Assembly: GCF_000374565.1 (NCBI RefSeq) | Contig: NZ_KB894701.1 | Span: 1-64,000 of the forward strand | Origin: Siminovitchia fordii DSM 16014 = CIP 108821 | GTDB lineage: Bacteria > Bacillota > Bacilli > Bacillales > Bacillaceae_C | Direction: 5' to 3' | DNA length: 64,000 bases | Part shown: positions 37,608 through 48,817 of the stretch, one piece after another | How positions within the stretch are numbered: the first letter of the stretch is position 1 | Layout of the letters: each line of letters starts with the position of its first letter | Position numbers and translations under genes: made by a program | The notes under the pieces: model-generated | The model's input: the letters and a program-made list of their open reading frames with translations, nothing else | The model's database searches: none | Told to the model about the DNA's origin: nothing

Positions 37608-38900
37608 TTACTTATTTGTAATAACAGCGAAAGCTTTTTCAGCTGCTTCGATTGTCGCTTCAATATCTTCATCGGAATGCTCTGTTGATAGGAACATTCC
37701 TTCAAATTGGGATGGTGGTAAAAAGATGCCATTGTTCGCCATTTCTTTGTAATACGCAGCAAACAGGGACAAATCACTTGTTTTTGCCTGATCATAATTA
37801 TGGACATCTTCATTTGTGAAAAAGAATCCAACCATTGATCCGGCACGATTGATCATGTGAGGAATATCGTATTTAGCCGCTGCGGACTTCAATCCTTCTT
37901 CCAATTTTTCGGCTTTACGATTGAACTCATCGTAAGATGCTGGAGTCAATTGAATCAAAGTCTCGTACCCTGCTGCCATGGCAAGCGGGTTTCCGGAAAG
38001 TGTTCCAGCTTGATAGATTGGTCCACTCGGAGCGATTTGTTCCATAATTTCAGCCCTGCCGCCGTAGGCTCCTACAGGAAGTCCACCGCCAATCACTTTT
38101 CCAAGACAAGTGATATCTGGGGTAATGTTAAAGTCACCCTGTGCACAATGGTAACCTACACGGAAACCAGTCATTACTTCATCAAAAATGAGCAAAGCTC
38201 CATATTCCGTTGTCAGCTCACGTAGCCCTTCAAGGAATCCTGGCTGCGGAGGCACGACACCCATATTCCCTGCAACCGGTTCAACGATGACACCGGCAAT
38301 ATCATCTCCGAACTGTTCAAAAGCATAGCGAACACTCTCAAGGTTATTATATGGGACTGTAATCGTATTTTTCGCCACACCTTCAGGAACACCCGGGCTG
38401 TCCGGTAAACCCAAAGTAGCGACCCCGGACCCCGCCTTGATAAGAAGAGAATCCCCATGACCGTGATAACAGCCTTCAAACTTCATGATTTTATTACGGC
38501 CTGTATAACCTCTTGCCAGACGGAGGGCACTCATCGTAGCTTCCGTACCTGATGATACCATTCGGATAATCTCAATGGAAGGAACGCGCTCAGTTACAAG
38601 TTTGGCCAAGTCGTTTTCAACGAGCGCCGGTGCCCCGAAGCTCGTCCCGCTTTCTGCAACTTTTTTGATTGCCTCCACTACACGATCATTAGTATGGCCT
38701 AAAATAAGCGGTCCCCACGAGAGGACATAGTCAATATATTCGTTCCCGTCAATGTCATAGATGCGTGAACCTTTTCCTCTTTCCATGAAAATCGGATCCA
38801 TGTCAACGGACTTGAACGCACGAACAGGGCTGTTTACGCCGCCAGGCATAAGCTTTACAGCCTCTTGGAACGCTTCTTTTGATTTTTTGAAAGATCGCAT
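37608..38900 (-). CDS. hemL: Glutamate-1-semialdehyde 2,1-aminomutase
   Basis: HemL makes 5-aminolevulinate from glutamate-1-semialdehyde in the C5 haem pathway. The 430-residue PLP enzyme has [13 protein letters not shown] near the start, [14 protein letters not shown], and the PLP-lysine in [17 protein letters not shown]. The ATG at 38900 has GGAGG 8 nt upstream; the ATG two codons earlier is too close. It is the last gene of the hem operon but is separated from hemB by about 690 nt of repeats, whereas the two are close in B. subtilis. Confidence 0.96.
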   Translation of the reverse strand: MRSFKKSKEAFQEAVKLMPGGVNSPVRAFKSVDMDPIFMERGKGSRIYDIDGNEYIDYVLSWGPLILGHTNDRVVEAIKKVAESGTSFGAPALVENDLAKLVTERVPSIEIIRMVSSGTEATMSALRLARGYTGRNKIMKFEGCYHGHGDSLLIKAGSGVATLGLPDSPGVPEGVAKNTITVPYNNLESVRYAFEQFGDDIAGVIVEPVAGNMGVVPPQPGFLEGLRELTTEYGALLIFDEVMTGFRVGYHCAQGDFNITPDITCLGKVIGGGLPVGAYGGRAEIMEQIAPSGPIYQAGTLSGNPLAMAAGYETLIQLTPASYDEFNRKAEKLEEGLKSAAAKYDIPHMINRAGSMVGFFFTNEDVHNYDQAKTSDLSLFAAYYKEMANNGIFLPPSQFEGMFLSTEHSDEDIEATIEAAEKAFAVITNK

Positions 38901-38954
38901 GAACATAACCTCCGCTTTATTTAGAAAAAAATATGATTTTTAAGACTACATTTG

Positions 38955-39254
38955 ACCGCCCTGCTCCGACGGATAGGATGTCCTAGCGCAAGCGAAGCGA
39001 CAGGACGTCGTGTACCGAGCCTGCCGAAGCCACAAAAGGTGGCGAGTTGAGGCGGGCATTCGTCACAGTGTTGTCTGGCTGCGACGCACAGGGATGTGCT
39101 AGTGCAGGCGAAGCGGCAGGATGTCGCTGCTTGAGCCTGCCGAGTGCCATCGGCTCGAGGTCATAAGCCATTTCCCTGTGGTGGCTGAAGTACGCCTCCT
39201 CGGGAATCGAATTATGCTTGTCGGGGCAAACCAAGGCGTTTCCGCATTTCGGCT
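38955..39254. repeat. Interspersed repeat element, GC-rich, with about 116-bp internal duplication
   Basis: Two diverged direct copies start near 38979 (TGTCCTAGCGCAAGCGAAGC) and 39095 (TGTGCTAGTGCAGGCGAAGC). The right part, read on the minus strand, contains CCCGACAAGCATAA, CCCGAGGAGGC and AGGGAAATGGC followed by TATGACCTCGAG; the same motifs recur in order at 44670-44745. No gene is supported. It is base-compositionally unlike its neighbours. Confidence 0.75.
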
Positions 39255-39587
39255 CAGTCTGTACGTCGCTATCGGAGCGCTTTCGCTTTTCTTTCTGTCC
39301 AGCTCCAGCGCTCAGTGACTAGCAGACTTCCTCTTCCTTCCTACGATAAGTCAACATCGGCTTCTTCGTCGCCGTGTTTCCTTTATCTCGTCACGAATCG
39401 TCCAGTCTGTACGTCGCTATCGAGCGCTTGCGCTTTTCTTTCTGTCCAGCTCCAGCGCTCAGAGACTAGCAGACTTCCTCTTCCTTCCTACGATAAGTCA
39501 ACATCGGCTTCTTCGTCGCCGTGTTTCCTTTATCTCGTCACGAATCGTCCAGTCTGTACGTCGCTATCGAGCGCTTGCGCTTTTCTT
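39255..39587. repeat. 147/148-bp direct tandem repeat, two full copies and a partial third
   Basis: Units begin CAGTCTGTACGTCGCTATCG at 39255, 39403 and 39550. The first two are nearly identical over 147-148 bp, including CTGTCCAGCTCCAGCGCTCA and TTCTTCGTCGCCGTGTTTCC; the third is cut after TTGCGCTTTTCTT where it meets the hemB stop codon. Each holds a small AGCGC/GCGCT hairpin. No coding function is apparent. Confidence 0.92.
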
Positions 39588-40560
39588 AATCCATCCATTT
39601 TGCCGCATCTTTGGCAAAGTATGTGATGATCATGTCGGCTCCCGCACGTTTAATGCTTGTCAGCATTTCCATGACAATCGCCTTTTCATCTATCCAGCCG
39701 TTCAAAGCTGCTGCTTTAATGAGTGAATACTCTCCGCTCACATTATAAGCAACAAGCGGGGCATTGAAATCATTCTTCACATCACGAATGATATCCAAAT
39801 AGGAAAGTGCCGGTTTTACGATCAGCATATCCGCTCCTTCTTCCATATCGGACTGCGCTTCCCGGAGAGCTTCCAATCGGTTGGCAGGATCCATTTGATA
39901 CGTTTTTCGGTCTCCAAATTGCGGGGTACTGTTTGCCGCATCTCGGAAAGGTCCGTAAAAAGCGGAAGAATATTTGACAGCATAAGACATGATCGGTATT
40001 TCTTGGAATCCCGCTTCATCCAAACCTTTTCTGATCGCAGCGACAAATCCGTCCATCATATTGGATGGAGCGATAATATCTGCACCCGCCCTAGCTTGGC
40101 TGACCGCCGTTTTTACTAGGAGTTCCAGGCTTTGATCATTTTGAACATACCCTTCTTCAACCACACCGCAATGACCATGGTCAGTGTATTCACACAGGCA
40201 TGTATCGGCAATGACCAGCATCTCAGGCGCAAGTTCCTTTATGACTCTTGTGGCTTTCTGGACTATTCCGTCATCTATGTAGGCGCCTGTGCCGCAATCA
40301 TCCTTTTCATCCGGCACCCCAAAAAGAATGACTGCCTTGATGCCAAGTCGTGCGATTTCCTCAATTTCATCTTTTAAAAGGTCCAATGAAATTTGAAAAG
40401 TACCAGGCATGGATGATATTTCATTGCGTGTATTTTCGCCTTCCACAATAAAAAGGGGGTAGATCAAATCTTCCGGATGTAAATGAGTCTCTCTTACCAT
40501 TTCCCGTAAAGCAGCGGATTTACGCAGTCTGCGATGGCGTTTAAATAGAATTTGGTCCAA
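39586..40560 (-). CDS. hemB: Delta-aminolevulinic acid dehydratase (porphobilinogen synthase)
   Basis: HemB condenses two 5-aminolevulinate molecules to porphobilinogen. The 324-residue protein equals the B. subtilis length when started at TTG 40560, which follows AAGGAAGAG; a longer upstream frame is rejected. Visible are the cysteine-rich zinc site [13 protein letters not shown], and the active-site lysines in [16 protein letters not shown] and [10 protein letters not shown]. It begins 3 nt after hemD. Its stop codon abuts the 147-bp repeat array. Confidence 0.96.
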   Translation of the reverse strand: MDQILFKRHRRLRKSAALREMVRETHLHPEDLIYPLFIVEGENTRNEISSMPGTFQISLDLLKDEIEEIARLGIKAVILFGVPDEKDDCGTGAYIDDGIVQKATRVIKELAPEMLVIADTCLCEYTDHGHCGVVEEGYVQNDQSLELLVKTAVSQARAGADIIAPSNMMDGFVAAIRKGLDEAGFQEIPIMSYAVKYSSAFYGPFRDAANSTPQFGDRKTYQMDPANRLEALREAQSDMEEGADMLIVKPALSYLDIIRDVKNDFNAPLVAYNVSGEYSLIKAAALNGWIDEKAIVMEMLTSIKRAGADMIITYFAKDAAKWMD

Positions 40561-40562
40561 TG

Positions 40563-41366
40563 CTACTCTTCCTTTCTTTTCTGGCCAAAATACTGGCACA
40601 GTTCATGGAACATAGAATCTATTGTATACTTTTCGGGGCACACCTTGACCAAATGGCCCTCATCCTCTATTGCACTTTTTGTTACTTTGCCGATGCTTGC
40701 AAATGTAATAGACTGAACGTGTTCTTCCAAATGGTATTGCTTCACTACTTTGTTAAAATGATGAAAAGTGGATGGACTTGTAAAACAAGCAACATCAAGC
40801 CTGTCTTCCTTTATGATGTTGACCAGCCTGCCAATATCCTTTGTCGGATAAAAAGTTTCGTAGACAATCCATTCATCAGCTACAATACGATGGCTGCGAA
40901 AACTGTCGGCTATCGTGGTTCTTGCTAGATTCCCTTTTGGGATCAATGCCCGCTTTGCCGTAAATCCTTTCTCAAAAAATTCCCTTGAGAAATCCTCTGC
41001 TGTATAAATATTAGGCATAAAATGCGATTCTACCCGATAACGGCTTAATTCCGCCCTTGTTTTCTCGCCCACAGCTGCAAACTGGATCTGATCTTTCATC
41101 ATTTCAAATTGTTCCCGACGGGAATCAATTTGCTGAAAGAAATACTTGACACCATTTTTACTTGTAAAAATAATCCAATCGTATTTACTAAGTGATTGTA
41201 TAAAATGGTTAGCGTTTAAATCTTCATGCGGGCGGAAATCAATGAGCGGGACCATATACGGGATCCCACCAGAGGAAGCAACATGATTACAGAATTTTTC
41301 ACCCTGTTCTCCACCCCTAGTGATCAACACATGCCTGCCTCGTAAGGGAAGGCGATCCGTTGTCAT
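40563..41366 (-). CDS. hemD: Uroporphyrinogen-III synthase
   Basis: HemD closes hydroxymethylbilane into uroporphyrinogen III with inversion of ring D. The 267-residue protein has the family pattern of two alpha/beta domains with [30 protein letters not shown] and [15 protein letters not shown]; overall conservation in the family is low, so context matters. It overlaps hemC by 4 nt (ATGA). Confidence 0.93.
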   Translation of the reverse strand: MTTDRLPLRGRHVLITRGGEQGEKFCNHVASSGGIPYMVPLIDFRPHEDLNANHFIQSLSKYDWIIFTSKNGVKYFFQQIDSRREQFEMMKDQIQFAAVGEKTRAELSRYRVESHFMPNIYTAEDFSREFFEKGFTAKRALIPKGNLARTTIADSFRSHRIVADEWIVYETFYPTKDIGRLVNIIKEDRLDVACFTSPSTFHHFNKVVKQYHLEEHVQSITFASIGKVTKSAIEDEGHLVKVCPEKYTIDSMFHELCQYFGQKRKEE

Positions 41367-42295
41367 TGATCCAGCTCCTCTTTTACGTTTTCAATTAATG
41401 TTTTCGCACCTTGTGCAATGAGGCTTGCTGCAGCTTTTTCACCGATTTTCTTCGGATCAGTCCCTTTGATCATATCCGAATAAACGGTTTTCCCATCAGG
41501 AGATGCAACAAGAGCCGTTAGTTGAATATCATGATTAGGTAAAATTTCAGCATATCCCGCAATCGGAACCTGACAGCTGCCATCCATCTTATGAAGGAAT
41601 ACACGTTCAGCTTCAACAGCTCTTGCTGTTTTCTCACAAGTGAGCTTCGCCAATTCATCCAGCAGCTCTTTATCATCCGCCCGGCATTCGATAGCGAGCG
41701 CACCTTGGCCGATGGCTGGCAAACAGAAGTCCGGATCCAAGTACTCCGTAACAGTATCTTCGTTCCACCCCATGCGGATCAGCCCGGCTGCTGCAAGGAT
41801 GATGGCATCATAATCTTCATTTTCAAGCTTCGAAAGACGTGTATCAATATTGCCCCTTATCCATTTTATCTCCAAATCCGGTCTTTGAGACAAGATTTGG
41901 GCTCCTCTACGCAAGCTGCTGGTTCCGACGATGGACCCTGCAGGAAGCTCTTTCAGCTTGAGTCCGCTTTTTGAAATAAAAGCATCACGATGATCTTCAC
42001 GTGGAGGTACACATCCAATCACCAGGCCTTCTGGAAGCTCTGCCGGCATGTCTTTCATACTGTGGACGGCCATATCGATCTCACCATCGAACATCGCCTG
42101 TTCGATTTCCTTGATAAACAACCCTTTTCCACCGATTTTGGATAAAGTAACATCCAAAATCCGGTCACCCTTTGTCACAATTTCCTTCACCTCGAACTCA
42201 AAGGGAGCACCAAGCTTTTCAAGCTGTTCCCGAACCCAGTTTGTCTGTGTGATTGCCAGATTGCTTCTCCTCGAACCAATTACAATTTTTCTCAT
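41363..42295 (-). CDS. hemC: Hydroxymethylbilane synthase (porphobilinogen deaminase)
   Basis: HemC polymerises four porphobilinogens to hydroxymethylbilane. The 310-residue protein starts [18 protein letters not shown], contains [12 protein letters not shown] and [10 protein letters not shown], and has the dipyrromethane-cofactor cysteine in [13 protein letters not shown]. It lies between hemX and hemD in the operon. Confidence 0.96.
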   Translation of the reverse strand: MRKIVIGSRRSNLAITQTNWVREQLEKLGAPFEFEVKEIVTKGDRILDVTLSKIGGKGLFIKEIEQAMFDGEIDMAVHSMKDMPAELPEGLVIGCVPPREDHRDAFISKSGLKLKELPAGSIVGTSSLRRGAQILSQRPDLEIKWIRGNIDTRLSKLENEDYDAIILAAAGLIRMGWNEDTVTEYLDPDFCLPAIGQGALAIECRADDKELLDELAKLTCEKTARAVEAERVFLHKMDGSCQVPIAGYAEILPNHDIQLTALVASPDGKTVYSDMIKGTDPKKIGEKAAASLIAQGAKTLIENVKEELDQ

Positions 42296-42344
42296 ATAAA
42301 ATCCTCCTGTGAATACTGCACTTAAATGCCCAGTTGGTCCACCA

Positions 42345-43175
42345 TTATGAAAACCAAAAATGAAACATGGATAATCTGCTGATAAGGAAAAAGTTGATCA
42401 ATACAAATAAAAAAGCTCCTATATTCCATAATGCAAGTTTGCGTCCGAACAAGACCCGTTTAACAAAAGCATATAGTAGAAGCCCGTAAATCATTAATAA
42501 AAAAAAGGACCCGATAATTTTGGGATCATACCAATGAAAAACCGGAAGCCTGATCAATGCCCATCTGAGACCCAGAATAAGACTTAACAGAAGCATTGGG
42601 AATCCGAGCATATTGAAAACAAGTGATGCTTTTTCCAGTTTCGCCAAATCGGCCAAGCGCCATAACTTCTTCTTCCACCTTTTCTCCTTCAGAAATTTAA
42701 ACTGAAGTAAATAAAGGGAAGAGAATACAAATGACACGGAAAACGCCCCGTATGATAGAATTGCCATTGTAATATGGATCAATAATAATTCGGACATCAA
42801 CTGCTCAGCTGTTACAGAGGAACGTTGAATGGGTGCAAATGCATGAATGGCCATGAAGCAGAACCCTATCAGATTTGTAAAAAACACCGTAAAATCTACT
42901 TTATAAATATGGTGAAGGACCAATGAAATTGTAATAAGTACCCAAGTATAAAAGTAAAGTCCTTCAAAAAGAGTCAATACTGGGAATCTACCAGTATTGA
43001 GCATGTACATAAACAAAAAGATTGTTTGAAGTGCCCAAACAATCAAAAGCAACCGGAAAGCAAAAATATTTGCTTTCCGATTGTGATCAACGAAATCGAT
43101 AAAATAAAGCAGAATGGATAAGGCGTATATGACGATTACCAATTCTGGAAGTCTTGCCAATACAAGATCGAACAT
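42345..43175 (-). CDS. hemX: HemX, membrane protein of the haem operon
   Basis: The 276-residue protein has about eight transmembrane helices and belongs to the cytochrome c assembly (CcsA/HemX) superfamily. In B. subtilis HemX lowers the amount of glutamyl-tRNA reductase HemA. The start at 43175 ([13 protein letters not shown]) has AAGAGGAATG upstream; a 15-codon extension is rejected. It lies 13 nt after hemA. Confidence 0.92.
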   Translation of the reverse strand: MFDLVLARLPELVIVIYALSILLYFIDFVDHNRKANIFAFRLLLIVWALQTIFLFMYMLNTGRFPVLTLFEGLYFYTWVLITISLVLHHIYKVDFTVFFTNLIGFCFMAIHAFAPIQRSSVTAEQLMSELLLIHITMAILSYGAFSVSFVFSSLYLLQFKFLKEKRWKKKLWRLADLAKLEKASLVFNMLGFPMLLLSLILGLRWALIRLPVFHWYDPKIIGSFFLLMIYGLLLYAFVKRVLFGRKLALWNIGAFLFVLINFFLISRLSMFHFWFS

Positions 43176-43188
43176 AGACTCATTCCTC

Positions 43189-44541
43189 TTAGGACTGGAA
43201 TGTATGCAGCGGTGCCGCAAACTTCATTTTCTTATTTGCAGGATCCTTTGCATATTGTGGATCTGCTTGCTCTACTGCAGCATCCAAATCAAAAATTTGC
43301 TTGAAGATAGCAATTTTCTCGGAAGCATTTACCTCTCCCGAAAACTCCTTCACTTGCAGAATCGGATCTTTCAACAATTGATTGATGATACTTTTTGTAT
43401 GCTTGCTCAAAACTTTTCTTTCACGATCCGTAAGGTCCGGAAGTTTCCTTTCAATACTTTGCATTGTCTGAGCCTGTATGGATAGTGCTTTTTCCCGTAA
43501 AGCCGTGATGACGGGGACGACACCAAGCATGTTCAGCCATTCTTTAAAATCATTGATTTCTTTTTCAATCATATTCATGATTTTTTCTGCAGCTAATTCT
43601 CTTTCCGCCAAATTCGCCTGCACAATTCCTTCCAGGTCATCAATATCATAGAGGAAGGAACTGTCGATTTCTGAAATAGCGGGATCCAAATCCCGGGGGA
43701 CAGCAATATCGACAAGGAAAAGCGGACGCCCTCTCCTCATTTTATCAACCTGTACCATCATGTCCTTAGTCAGAACATATTCCTGTGAACCCGTGGAACT
43801 AATGACGATATCAGCTTCCATAACTGCACATTGCAGTTCACTGAGTGACTTGGCCTGTCCATCAAATTGAGTCGCTAAATTCTTAGCTCTTTCCAACGTA
43901 CGATTTACAACAGTGACCTTTGTTGCCCCATTGGAATAAAGATTCTTGATGGCCAGTTCGCTCATCTTTCCGGCTCCGATAATAAGCACATGCTTGTCCT
44001 TCAAATCGCCAAATACTTTTTTGGCAAGCTCAACTGCCGCATAGCTGACAGAAACAGCATTGGCCCCTATATCCGTTTCAGAGTGGGCTCGCTTGGCCAA
44101 TGTTACAGCCTGCTTCATTAGATGATTAAAGATCGTACCTGTTGTCCCGTTTTCTTGGGCAAGCAGAAAACTGTCCCTTATTTGACCAAGGATCTGAGTT
44201 TCTCCAAGAATCATGGAATCCAATCCGCAAGACACTTTATATAAGTGTTCTATTGCACGGTCATGTTCATGGATAAATAAATGATCTGAAAAATCCTTTT
44301 GATCTATTTTGAACCATTCTGCCAGAAACTCTTTTATATAATAACGGCCGGTATGAACCTGATCCACCACCGCGTATACTTCTGTTCGATTACAGGTGGA
44401 AACAATAACATTTTCCAAAATACTTTTTTTATTTTTCAGTGCCGTCATGGCGGGGGCAAGATCACTTTCAGCAAAAGCAAGCCTCTCCCTGACCTCAACG
44501 GGCGCTGTTTGATAATTTAAACCAACAACGATGATGTGCAT
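43189..44541 (-). CDS. hemA: Glutamyl-tRNA reductase
   Basis: HemA reduces glutamyl-tRNA to glutamate-1-semialdehyde, the first committed step of C5-pathway haem synthesis. The 450-residue protein has the catalytic Cys in [12 protein letters not shown] near residue 50, [17 protein letters not shown], and the NADPH domain [12 protein letters not shown]. It is the first gene of hemAXCDBL, preceded by GGAGGTGCC and a PerR-like box. Confidence 0.96.
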   Translation of the reverse strand: MHIIVVGLNYQTAPVEVRERLAFAESDLAPAMTALKNKKSILENVIVSTCNRTEVYAVVDQVHTGRYYIKEFLAEWFKIDQKDFSDHLFIHEHDRAIEHLYKVSCGLDSMILGETQILGQIRDSFLLAQENGTTGTIFNHLMKQAVTLAKRAHSETDIGANAVSVSYAAVELAKKVFGDLKDKHVLIIGAGKMSELAIKNLYSNGATKVTVVNRTLERAKNLATQFDGQAKSLSELQCAVMEADIVISSTGSQEYVLTKDMMVQVDKMRRGRPLFLVDIAVPRDLDPAISEIDSSFLYDIDDLEGIVQANLAERELAAEKIMNMIEKEINDFKEWLNMLGVVPVITALREKALSIQAQTMQSIERKLPDLTDRERKVLSKHTKSIINQLLKDPILQVKEFSGEVNASEKIAIFKQIFDLDAAVEQADPQYAKDPANKKMKFAAPLHTFQS

Positions 44542-44580
44542 ATTAAAATAGGCACCTCCAAATGATTGCTCACTATCTTT

Positions 44581-44611
44581 AGTATACCACTTTACATTAG
44601 AAGAATTCTAA
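44581..44611 (-). promoter_or_regulatory. hemA promoter with PerR-like box
   Basis: TTAGAATTCTTCTAA (44597-44611) is a 7-1-7 inverted repeat matching 11 of 14 positions of the PerR consensus TTATAAT-N-ATTATAA, placed just upstream of a -10 element TATACT (44581-44586). In B. subtilis the hem operon is PerR-repressed and induced by peroxide; the same control is likely here. Confidence 0.6.
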
Positions 44612-44650
44612 AAAGATGTGAACAGAAAGCGAAACCTATGGTATATTTAA

Positions 44651-44812
44651 GTGCGAGGCGACTGTTTAGGCCCGACAAGCACAAGATGGGTCCCGAGGAG
44701 GCAGCTTTTCTGCCACCCAGGGAAACAGATTGTGACCTCGAGGGACTAGGAGCCGCAGCCGGATATCATTTAGTGCGAGGCGACTGCTTAAACCTGACAA
44801 GCATACCTTGCA
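44651..44812. repeat. Interspersed repeat element near hemA
   Basis: GTGCGAGGCGACTG occurs at 44651 and again at 44773 (offset 122 bp), each followed by a C(C/T)GACAAGCA motif. Between them lie CCCGAGGAGGC, CCACCCAGGGAAAC and TGACCTCGAGG, the same motif order as in 38955-39254 read on the other strand. It belongs to the same repeat family. Confidence 0.75.
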
Positions 44813-44916
44813 ATAAATTTAACCATGGTTAATTATATTAATTCTATTTTCAATCCTTTTGTACCATAGCAAATAAAAGGATGAAATACAAGCAAACGAG
44901 TTGGATGTGATTTTTT

Positions 44917-45405
44917 TTGGCAAAAAAAGGAATGTTTTCTGGTGTCATTTTTTTAGGGTTCGGCCTTTACTTTCTTTTACAGCAATATAACATACAAATT
45001 CTGCAGGGATTATATACTTGGCCTACCTTGATTATCATTATTGGATGCGGCTTCCTTGCACAGGGCTACTTAGGCAAAGACCATGAAGCAATATTACCGG
45101 GTGCTGTCATAACAGGAATGGGAATACACTTTCACGTTGTCAATAAACTTGATATGTGGCAGGATCATGCCGGAGTATTCTTATTGTTGGCCGCAGTGGG
45201 CATTTTACTCACATATGTAAAAACAGGCGCTGGACTCATGATGGGGATTCTTTTTTTGGCGGCTGCTTCCTTGCTGTTATTTTTCGACCGACTCGAAAAT
45301 TGGGCTGTTGAACATGGTCACGATATATCTCTGATCAGCAATTTTTGGCCATTATTCTTCATTGCTGCCGGCGCATATTTTATTATTGCACAGAGAAAAA
45401 AATAA
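44917..45405 (+). CDS. ysxD: YsxD-like membrane protein (LiaI/LiaF transmembrane region type)
   Basis: The 162-residue protein has four or five hydrophobic helices (GVIFLGFGLYFLLQQ, TLIIIIGCGFLAQGYL, LLLAAVGILLTYVKTGAG, FWPLFFIAAGAYFII), resembling the transmembrane part of LiaI/LiaF-type proteins. Position between hemA and ysxC matches ysxD of B. subtilis. Function is unknown. The start is a TTG at 44917 with only a weak GAGTTGGATG upstream. Confidence 0.7.
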   Translation: MAKKGMFSGVIFLGFGLYFLLQQYNIQILQGLYTWPTLIIIIGCGFLAQGYLGKDHEAILPGAVITGMGIHFHVVNKLDMWQDHAGVFLLLAAVGILLTYVKTGAGLMMGILFLAAASLLLFFDRLENWAVEHGHDISLISNFWPLFFIAAGAYFIIAQRKK

Positions 45406-45749
45406 GGGGGCCCAACATCTGGACAACCCCATTTAAAACAAATTGAATCTACATACAATGATCAGACTGCGATTCAATCAGAATGACTAATGAACTGGTT
45501 CACTCACTGAGTGGCCCATCTACATTTAAAAGGTGTTATGATTGTCTGAAAGGCAACCAAAACAGGGAAAGACATTGGAAATCCCCGTTTTTGAGCACTT
45601 GGAACAACACTCGCATTTGATCGTAATCTGTTCGATAGACATTGACCGATTTCTAGTATCATTGACTAATGTCAAAGCTGTGAAGGGCTAATGAAAAAAA
45701 GCTATCCCACAGTATTATTATTATCAAATTTTTTATATAGTTTCATAAA
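45406..45749. other. Interval between ysxD and ysxC
   Basis: About 345 nt in which I see no ORF with a ribosome binding site and no recognisable RNA. ysxD and ysxC converge here; only the ysxC terminator was found. Confidence 0.5.
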
Positions 45750-45787
45750 AAAAGAGGGGTGCCAAAAAAAATCAGCACCCCTCTTAA
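45750..45787 (-). terminator. ysxC terminator
   Basis: AAGAGGGGTGC/GCACCCCTCTT, 11-bp perfect stem with 12-nt loop, followed by T residues on both strands; it is 6 nt past the ysxC stop and can also stop ysxD transcripts. Confidence 0.9.
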
Positions 45788-45790
45788 TTT

Positions 45791-46375
45791 TTACGCAAAC
45801 CTTTTGGTCAATACCTTCCATGCAGTTTCTTTGCCTTCACCTGTTTCTGAAGAAAAAATAATGAGTTCATCTTCCGGTATCATATTCAGTTTTTCTTTGG
45901 TTATTTTCGAATGCTTTGACCATTTTCCCTTTGGGATTTTATCCGCTTTTGTAGCGATGACGACACATGGAATCTCATAATATTTCAGAAAGTCATACAT
46001 CAAGACATCATCTTCTGTTGGAGGATGGCGAAGATCGACGATCAGCATGACAGCCCTAAGATTTTTCCTTGTTGTCAAGTACGTTTCGATCATCTGCCCC
46101 CAAGCTTCCCGCTCCCGTTTGGATACTTTAGCAAACCCATATCCTGGAACGTCCACGAAGTAAAGCATATCCTCGATTTTATAAAAATTCAATGTTTGCG
46201 TTTTACCCGGCTTGGAAGATGTTCTGGCCAAGCTTTTGCGGTTGATCATTTTATTGATAAACGAAGATTTTCCAACGTTGGATCTGCCGGCAAGTGCAAA
46301 CTCCGGCAGCCCATCATCGGGATATTGGTCAGGCTTAACGGCGCTGATCACCATTTCCACATTATTTACTTTCAT
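45791..46375 (-). CDS. ysxC: Ribosome biogenesis GTPase YsxC (EngB)
   Basis: YsxC is a GTPase needed for late 50S assembly. The 194-residue protein has [18 protein letters not shown] (G1), [19 protein letters not shown] (G3), TKADK (G4) and FSSETGEGK (G5). The start overlaps the lonA stop by 4 nt, so it is translated together with lonA, a conserved pair. Confidence 0.96.
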   Translation of the reverse strand: MKVNNVEMVISAVKPDQYPDDGLPEFALAGRSNVGKSSFINKMINRKSLARTSSKPGKTQTLNFYKIEDMLYFVDVPGYGFAKVSKREREAWGQMIETYLTTRKNLRAVMLIVDLRHPPTEDDVLMYDFLKYYEIPCVVIATKADKIPKGKWSKHSKITKEKLNMIPEDELIIFSSETGEGKETAWKVLTKRFA

Positions 46376-48696
46376 TGTCTTTCTCCCATCAAAGCTTTCT
46401 CCAGCACTTCATCCATATGTGTCACTGGAAGAAATGTCAGGTCACCCTTTACGCTGTCAGGAATCTCATCAATATCCTTTTCATTATCTTTCGGTAAAAT
46501 AATTGTCGTCAATCCGGCTCTATGAGCACTCATAGACTTCTCTTTGACTCCACCGATTGGCAATACCCTTCCCCGAAGGGTAATTTCCCCTGTCATCCCG
46601 ATTTCCTTTCTGATAGGACGGCCTGTCAAAGCAGACACAAGCGCCGTAGCAATCGTAATCCCCGCGGATGGGCCATCCTTCGGTACTGCCCCTTCAGGTA
46701 CGTGAATATGGACATCGCTCTTTTCGTAAAAGTCATCTGGAAGGTTCAACTCTTCTGCTTTTGAGCGGACATAGCTGAACGCGGCTTGTGCTGACTCTTT
46801 CATCACATCGCCGAGTTTCCCTGTCAAAATCAGCTTTCCTTTCCCCGGGGTCAAGGAAACTTCAATTTGAAGGGTGTCTCCCCCGACAGTTGTATATGCG
46901 AGCCCAGTCGCTACGCCGACTTGGTCTTCAAGCTCTGCTTGGCCATATCGGTATTTTTTCTTTCCGAGTAGTTCCTCAAGGCTTTTCTCAGTTACAACAA
47001 CTCTTTTTCGATCCCCAGCTACGATGATTTTTGCAGCTTTTCTGCAAATTGATGCAAGCTGGCGTTCCAGTTCACGCACGCCTGCTTCCCTTGTATAAAA
47101 ACGGACAATCGCCTTGAAGGCATCGTCTCTGATCTGTAGCTGGTTTTTCGTTAACCCATGTTCCTCCATCTGCTTTTGCTGCAAATGATCTTTGGCTATA
47201 TGGATTTTTTCCAACTCTGTATAACCGGATATAGTAATGATTTCCATCCTGTCTCTAAGTGGACCTGGAATGGTCGCCAAATCGTTCGATGTAGCAATAA
47301 ACATCACTTTTGAAAGATCATACGTTTCTTCAATATAATGATCGCTGAATGTCTTGTTTTGTTCGGGATCCAATACTTCAAGCATGGCAGATGATGGGTC
47401 ACCACGGAAATCATTTGACATTTTATCAATTTCATCCAGCAAAAACACCGGATTGACTGTACCCGCTTTTTTCATCCCTTGAATGATTCGTCCGGGCATT
47501 GCGCCAACATACGTGCGCCTATGTCCTCGGATTTCAGATTCATCTCTGACTCCCCCAAGAGAAATCCGAACGAAATTTCTCCCCATTGATTCAGCAATAG
47601 AACGAGCAAGACTTGTCTTTCCAACGCCTGGAGGTCCTGCAAGGCAAAGAATCGGACTTCTTAGAGATTGTGTCAATTGTTTGACTGCCAAGAATTCAAG
47701 AACACGTTCTTTCACCTGTTTAAGCCCGTAATGGTCCCGTTCAAGGATTTTCTCCGCTTTATGGATGTTTAAATCATCTTTCGTTGCTTTCGTCCATGGC
47801 AGCGAAACAAGCCAATCAAGATAATTCCGGATTACAGCACTCTCCGCAGATGTTGCAGGCACTTTTTCATACCTGTCCAATTCTCTCAATGCAGCCATCT
47901 TTGCATGTTCCGTCATTCCTGCATTTTCTATCTTTTCGGTCAGCTCGGCAACTTCACCGGCTTTCCCTTCTTTTTCACCAAGCTCTTTTTGAATGGCTTT
48001 CATCTGTTCACGTAAATAATATTCTTTTTGGGTCCTCTCCATGGATTGTTTGACCCTTTGGCCAATTTTTTTCTCAAGATTGAGGACTTCCTTTTCATTA
48101 TGGATGATTTCAATAACGTTGCTTAGCCTTTCTTTCACATCAAACGTTTCCAGGATGTCCTGCTTGTCTTGCAATTTTAACGGCAAATGGGATGCAACGA
48201 TGTCCGCAATTCGCCCCGGCTCCTCCATATCAGCAACTGTTGCAAACGTTTCAGCCGAGATCTTCTTGGATAACTTTATATATTGCTCAAAGTATTCAAG
48301 CATCGTCCTCATTAAAGCCTGAATTTCCACATCTTTTTCTGTATCATCCTCAAAAAGCTCAAGGGTGGCTGCAGCAAAATCATCTTTCACAATATAATCT
48401 TTCATTTTTGCCCGAGACAAGCCCTCTACAAGGACCCGTATCGTGCCGTTTGGAAGTTTAAGCATTTGTTTGACTTTCGTCAATGTTCCAACTTTATATA
48501 TGTCGTCCTCACCAGGCTCATCAATCGCAGTATCTTTTTGAGTCGTCAAAAAAATAAGATGGTCGGTGAGCATCGCCTGCTCCAATGCTTGAACGGATTG
48601 CTCCCTTCCGACATCCAGATGTAAGACCATCGTCGGAAAAACCAGCATTCCACGCAATGGCAGCAGGGGAACGAACGCCTCTTTTTGTTTTGTCAC
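46372..48696 (-). CDS. lonA: ATP-dependent protease LonA
   Basis: LonA degrades misfolded and regulatory proteins. The 774-residue protein has the N-terminal substrate domain ([19 protein letters not shown]), a coiled coil, the AAA+ module with GPPGVGKTS and FLLDEIDKM, and the protease domain with the catalytic Ser in [11 protein letters not shown] and the partner Lys in [22 protein letters not shown] precedes the ATG. It is followed by ysxC. Confidence 0.97.
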   Translation of the reverse strand: MTKQKEAFVPLLPLRGMLVFPTMVLHLDVGREQSVQALEQAMLTDHLIFLTTQKDTAIDEPGEDDIYKVGTLTKVKQMLKLPNGTIRVLVEGLSRAKMKDYIVKDDFAAATLELFEDDTEKDVEIQALMRTMLEYFEQYIKLSKKISAETFATVADMEEPGRIADIVASHLPLKLQDKQDILETFDVKERLSNVIEIIHNEKEVLNLEKKIGQRVKQSMERTQKEYYLREQMKAIQKELGEKEGKAGEVAELTEKIENAGMTEHAKMAALRELDRYEKVPATSAESAVIRNYLDWLVSLPWTKATKDDLNIHKAEKILERDHYGLKQVKERVLEFLAVKQLTQSLRSPILCLAGPPGVGKTSLARSIAESMGRNFVRISLGGVRDESEIRGHRRTYVGAMPGRIIQGMKKAGTVNPVFLLDEIDKMSNDFRGDPSSAMLEVLDPEQNKTFSDHYIEETYDLSKVMFIATSNDLATIPGPLRDRMEIITISGYTELEKIHIAKDHLQQKQMEEHGLTKNQLQIRDDAFKAIVRFYTREAGVRELERQLASICRKAAKIIVAGDRKRVVVTEKSLEELLGKKKYRYGQAELEDQVGVATGLAYTTVGGDTLQIEVSLTPGKGKLILTGKLGDVMKESAQAAFSYVRSKAEELNLPDDFYEKSDVHIHVPEGAVPKDGPSAGITIATALVSALTGRPIRKEIGMTGEITLRGRVLPIGGVKEKSMSAHRAGLTTIILPKDNEKDIDEIPDSVKGDLTFLPVTHMDEVLEKALMGERQ

Positions 48697-48817
48697 ATTC
48701 GTACACCTCCCAGTATTATTCCTTCTATTATAAAGAAGGACTTGAACATTAACACAATTTTAGCTTATATGGACACTTCATGTCGAGGGACAGGTGTCGA
48801 TGACTTTTACCTCTTGT

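Noticed and set aside
38983-39234. 83-codon frame on the minus strand
   Set aside because: It lies wholly inside an interspersed repeat and has no ribosome binding site or family resemblance.
39315-39626. 103-codon frame with an internal duplication
   Set aside because: The duplication is the 147-bp tandem repeat translated (147 is a multiple of three); no ribosome binding site, and it runs into hemB on the other strand.
44566-44832. 88-codon plus-strand frame upstream of ysxD
   Set aside because: It covers the hemA promoter and an interspersed repeat; no ribosome binding site.
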